From Bremerella sp. TYQ1 (GTDB lineage: Bacteria > Planctomycetota > Planctomycetia > Pirellulales > Pirellulaceae), in contig NZ_CP083740.1 of NCBI RefSeq assembly GCF_020150455.1, positions 2,914,001 to 2,978,000 on the forward strand: 64,000 nucleotides of DNA, written 5' to 3'. A program made the translations under genes and the position numbers. The notes beneath the pieces were generated by a model. It did no database searches. It saw nothing but the letters and a program-made list of their open reading frames with translations, and was not told where the DNA came from. This document shows positions 62,051-64,000 of the stretch, one piece after another (within the stretch, counting starts at the first letter, position 1; every line of letters starts with the position of its first letter).

Positions 62051-62812
62051 ATGAAAATGAACGGCAACACCATTCTGATCACCGGCGGAGGAACCGGCAT
62101 CGGTCGCGGCTTGGCGGAAGCCTTTCACGCGTCCGGCAACCAAGTGATTATCGCCGGACGACGACAAGAACCGCTCGACGAAACGACGGCCGCCAACCCC
62201 GGCATGAAAAGCTATACCCTCGATGCTAACTCGCCAGAAGCGATTCAAGCCTTTGCCGAAACGGTAATCAGCGAAGTCCCCAGCTTAAACGTCTTGATCA
62301 ACAATGCCGGTATCATGCGTCCGGAAGACTTGACCGCCGATACGCTCGATCTTTCGACCGCCGAGCTAACGATCACGACCAACTTGCTGGGACCGATTCG
62401 CTTAACGGCCGCGCTGCTTCCGCACCTCAAAAGGCAAGCACGATCGACTGTCATGATGGTCTCGTCAGGCTTGGCATTTACTCCGTTGCCGCTGACACCA
62501 ACCTACTGCGCAACCAAAGCGGCTATCCATTCGTACGCGATCTCGCTCCGAGAGCAACTGAAGGAAACCTCCGTCGAAGTCTTGGAGCTTGCTCCGCCGT
62601 ACGTGCAAACCGAGTTGATGAGCGAACAGCAAGCGAGCGATCCCCGCGCGATGCCGCTCGACGCATTCATTCAAGAGACGATGCAGATTCTCGAGGCGGG
62701 TCCGCTACGCGGCGAGATCCTTGTCGAAAATGCCTTGCCGCTTCGCAACGCCGAAACCAATGGAAATTTCGACGAGGTGTTCGCTCAACTCTGCGCGATG
62801 AGCCACGGGTAA
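62051..62812 (+). CDS. Short-chain dehydrogenase/reductase (DltE-like)
   Basis: 253 residues from the ATG at 62051, which has AAGGAAA 6-8 bases upstream; a frame to 61964 adds 29 unlikely residues. Rossmann motif TGGGTGIG (about 11-18), NNAG at LINNAG, the catalytic Ser in MMVSSGLAF and YxxxK in YCATKAA. The SDR family is clear; the substrate is not. Divergent HxlR regulation suggests an inducible reductase. Confidence 0.93.
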   Translation: MKMNGNTILITGGGTGIGRGLAEAFHASGNQVIIAGRRQEPLDETTAANPGMKSYTLDANSPEAIQAFAETVISEVPSLNVLINNAGIMRPEDLTADTLDLSTAELTITTNLLGPIRLTAALLPHLKRQARSTVMMVSSGLAFTPLPLTPTYCATKAAIHSYAISLREQLKETSVEVLELAPPYVQTELMSEQQASDPRAMPLDAFIQETMQILEAGPLRGEILVENALPLRNAETNGNFDEVFAQLCAMSHG

Positions 62813-62824
62813 CCGCTTGTTGCC

Positions 62825-63691
62825 TTAACGCAGGATTGCGGCCAGACCGTCCCGGTAACTGGCATGCGTTGGCTGAAAACCCAACTCGGTCACGAGACGG
62901 GCGTTACTCATCTTGCGGTCTGACTTCGCACGCTGGGCCGCAGGCGAGTCCGCTTCCGGGTCTTCAAACGTTGGCTCCGGGGCATCGAGCAGCCGGGCCA
63001 CTTCGCGGTAGTAATCGCGGCGATCGACCGGACTGCCATCGCTGACAATATATAAAGGAGAAAAGTTCTCGGCATCGGCGGCCAAGCAAATCGCCTGAAC
63101 CGCATCGTCGACATGAATCAGGTTTAATGCTCCACCCCCAGGCGCAGGGATTGGTTTGCCTGCTTCGATATCGGCCGATCGGGGAATCCGCTGAGGTCCG
63201 TAGATGCCTGCCATCCGTAGCGTGATGCTTCGCTGCGACCAAACCGGGTGATTGCGCAAATACTGCTCTGCCTTCAAAAATGCTTTGCCACCGGCTCTCG
63301 CAGGTTCGCAGGGGGTCTCTTCATCGACCGTCTGGCCATCGGCATCGCCATAAACGCCGGTCGTGCTGACGAAAACCAATCGCCGAGTCGCTTCGGAAAG
63401 ATGTTCGAGGACATTTTTCAGCCCTTCCGCATAGACATCTTCGCGGGAAGCCCCGCTGTCCGAGTCGTACCCTACGGCAAACACGACCGTGTCCGCTTCA
63501 GGCAATTGGCGCAAAGTTTCCGGGTGGGTCACATCGGCCAAAATGGGCTGCCAACCCTGCTGTTCAAACTGTCGGGCTCGATCTTGAGAACGTGTCGTAG
63601 GGAAAACCACATCCCCCAAAGCATGCCATTTGGCGGCGAGTGGCTTTCCGACATAGCCACATCCGACGATCATTCGCGAGCGTGAATCCAT
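62825..63691 (-). CDS. NAD(P)-binding sugar-epimerase-like protein (YeeZ type)
   Basis: 288 residues. An early Rossmann motif MIVGCGYVGKPLA (about 7-19) is followed by VFVSTTGVYGDADGQTVDEETPCEP and the C-terminal LNLIHVDDAVQAICLAA. It is an atypical extended SDR related to YeeZ-type epimerases. The usual YxxxK Tyr/Lys pair is not obvious, so catalysis is uncertain. It converges with the SDR gene across 12 bases. Confidence 0.88.
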   Translation of the reverse strand: MDSRSRMIVGCGYVGKPLAAKWHALGDVVFPTTRSQDRARQFEQQGWQPILADVTHPETLRQLPEADTVVFAVGYDSDSGASREDVYAEGLKNVLEHLSEATRRLVFVSTTGVYGDADGQTVDEETPCEPARAGGKAFLKAEQYLRNHPVWSQRSITLRMAGIYGPQRIPRSADIEAGKPIPAPGGGALNLIHVDDAVQAICLAADAENFSPLYIVSDGSPVDRRDYYREVARLLDAPEPTFEDPEADSPAAQRAKSDRKMSNARLVTELGFQPTHASYRDGLAAILR

Positions 63692-64000
63692 GGTTTCCCT
63701 TCGACATTTTGACTAGTCCGCACAAGCGTTAAACCTTGATGTGCTTAGTGCTTCTGACAATTCTATCAATTCCGCGGCGACACTACCAAAGCGCGCCGGG
63801 GTTGACTACTATGGAAATGGAATGCGGTGATAGCAACGCCCCGTGAGGACGGCCCCGCCTCAGGTGCTAGTGACCAAGAGCGTGACAAACTCTTGATCGG
63901 ATTCCTAGAATAAGACCGAACCCGGATGCGATCCGAGCGTATTCGAGGTTGGCAGTATGAATCCTCAAAGGGCATATCATGAAACATCGGATCCTCCCCT
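63692..64000. other. Non-coding right edge
   Basis: 309 bases from the epimerase-like start to the window end. The short open frames here lack domains. A possible plus-strand gene start near the end is listed separately. No RNA gene or terminator recognised. Confidence 0.4.
63979..64000 (+). CDS. Possible 5' end of a gene continuing past the right edge
   Basis: ATG at 63979 has AAAGGG 6 bases upstream and reads MKHRILP before the window ends. The ribosome site makes a start plausible, but seven codons cannot support any function. Confidence 0.3.

Overview
The window looks like chromosomal DNA of a planctomycete, most likely a Pirellulales-type organism (Blastopirellula/Bremerella/Rhodopirellula-like). 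The evidence is the gene content. There are two DUF1559 pilin-like secreted proteins, each beside a small transthyretin-like lipoprotein. There are four formylglycine-dependent sulfatases, a XylR/AraC-type regulator, a Tat-targeted Gfo/Idh/MocA oxidoreductase, and many secreted or lipoprotein genes of unknown function. The taxonomic call is an inference; no rRNA or tRNA gene was found.

Layout. (1) 1-635: 5' part of a secreted repeat protein running off the left edge. (2) 810-12211, minus strand: one long respiratory operon, in transcription order diheme cytochrome c lipoprotein, ctaC, ctaD, ctaA, ctaB, ctaE, ctaF, an ABC ATPase and permease, a double-SCO copper chaperone, a DUF420 (CtaM-like) protein and a small Cys-containing membrane protein. 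It encodes a type-A2 aa3 oxidase with its heme A synthesis and assembly factors. Upstream of it, 12384-13971 is a separate two-gene unit of secreted cupredoxin-like paralogues. (3) 14510-21487: purD on the plus strand; then on the minus strand an NHL-repeat secreted protein and a pyrB / pseudo-dihydroorotase / NYN-nuclease cluster. (4) 21655-32983: an orphan TolC-like outer-membrane factor, a lipoprotein, a double-length ABC-2 permease, a Tat-exported haloacid-dehalogenase-like protein, a DUF1559/lipoprotein pair, a beta-helix protein with an oxidoreductase, and a CelD-type acetyltransferase. (5) 33372-39741: a three-sulfatase operon with a divergent XylR-type regulator across a 646-nt gap, suggesting regulated use of a sulfated polysaccharide. 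(6) 39772-53249: accessory genes (esterases, metalloprotease, YHYH protein, small phosphatase, RDD protein, dioxygenase, amidohydrolase, small membrane proteins, LRR lipoprotein) and argG. (7) 53423-58056: a TPR protein, then four tandem paralogues of an unrecognised membrane protein family. (8) 58065-64000: a fourth sulfatase, a second DUF1559/lipoprotein pair, a divergent HxlR/SDR pair and an epimerase-like protein.

The most interesting signals are: the four-paralogue membrane-protein array, which shares core motifs; a recurrent N-terminal NP(F/Y)xSP-type tag, also found on unrelated membrane proteins nearby; a roughly 200-residue charged insertion inside cytochrome oxidase subunit III; two complete SCO domains fused in one chain; a dihydroorotase homologue next to pyrB that has lost most of its metal ligands; and a cupredoxin pair in which one copy has lost its Cys and His copper ligands.

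All coordinates and motif positions were read by eye. No database search, structure prediction or base-composition calculation was run.
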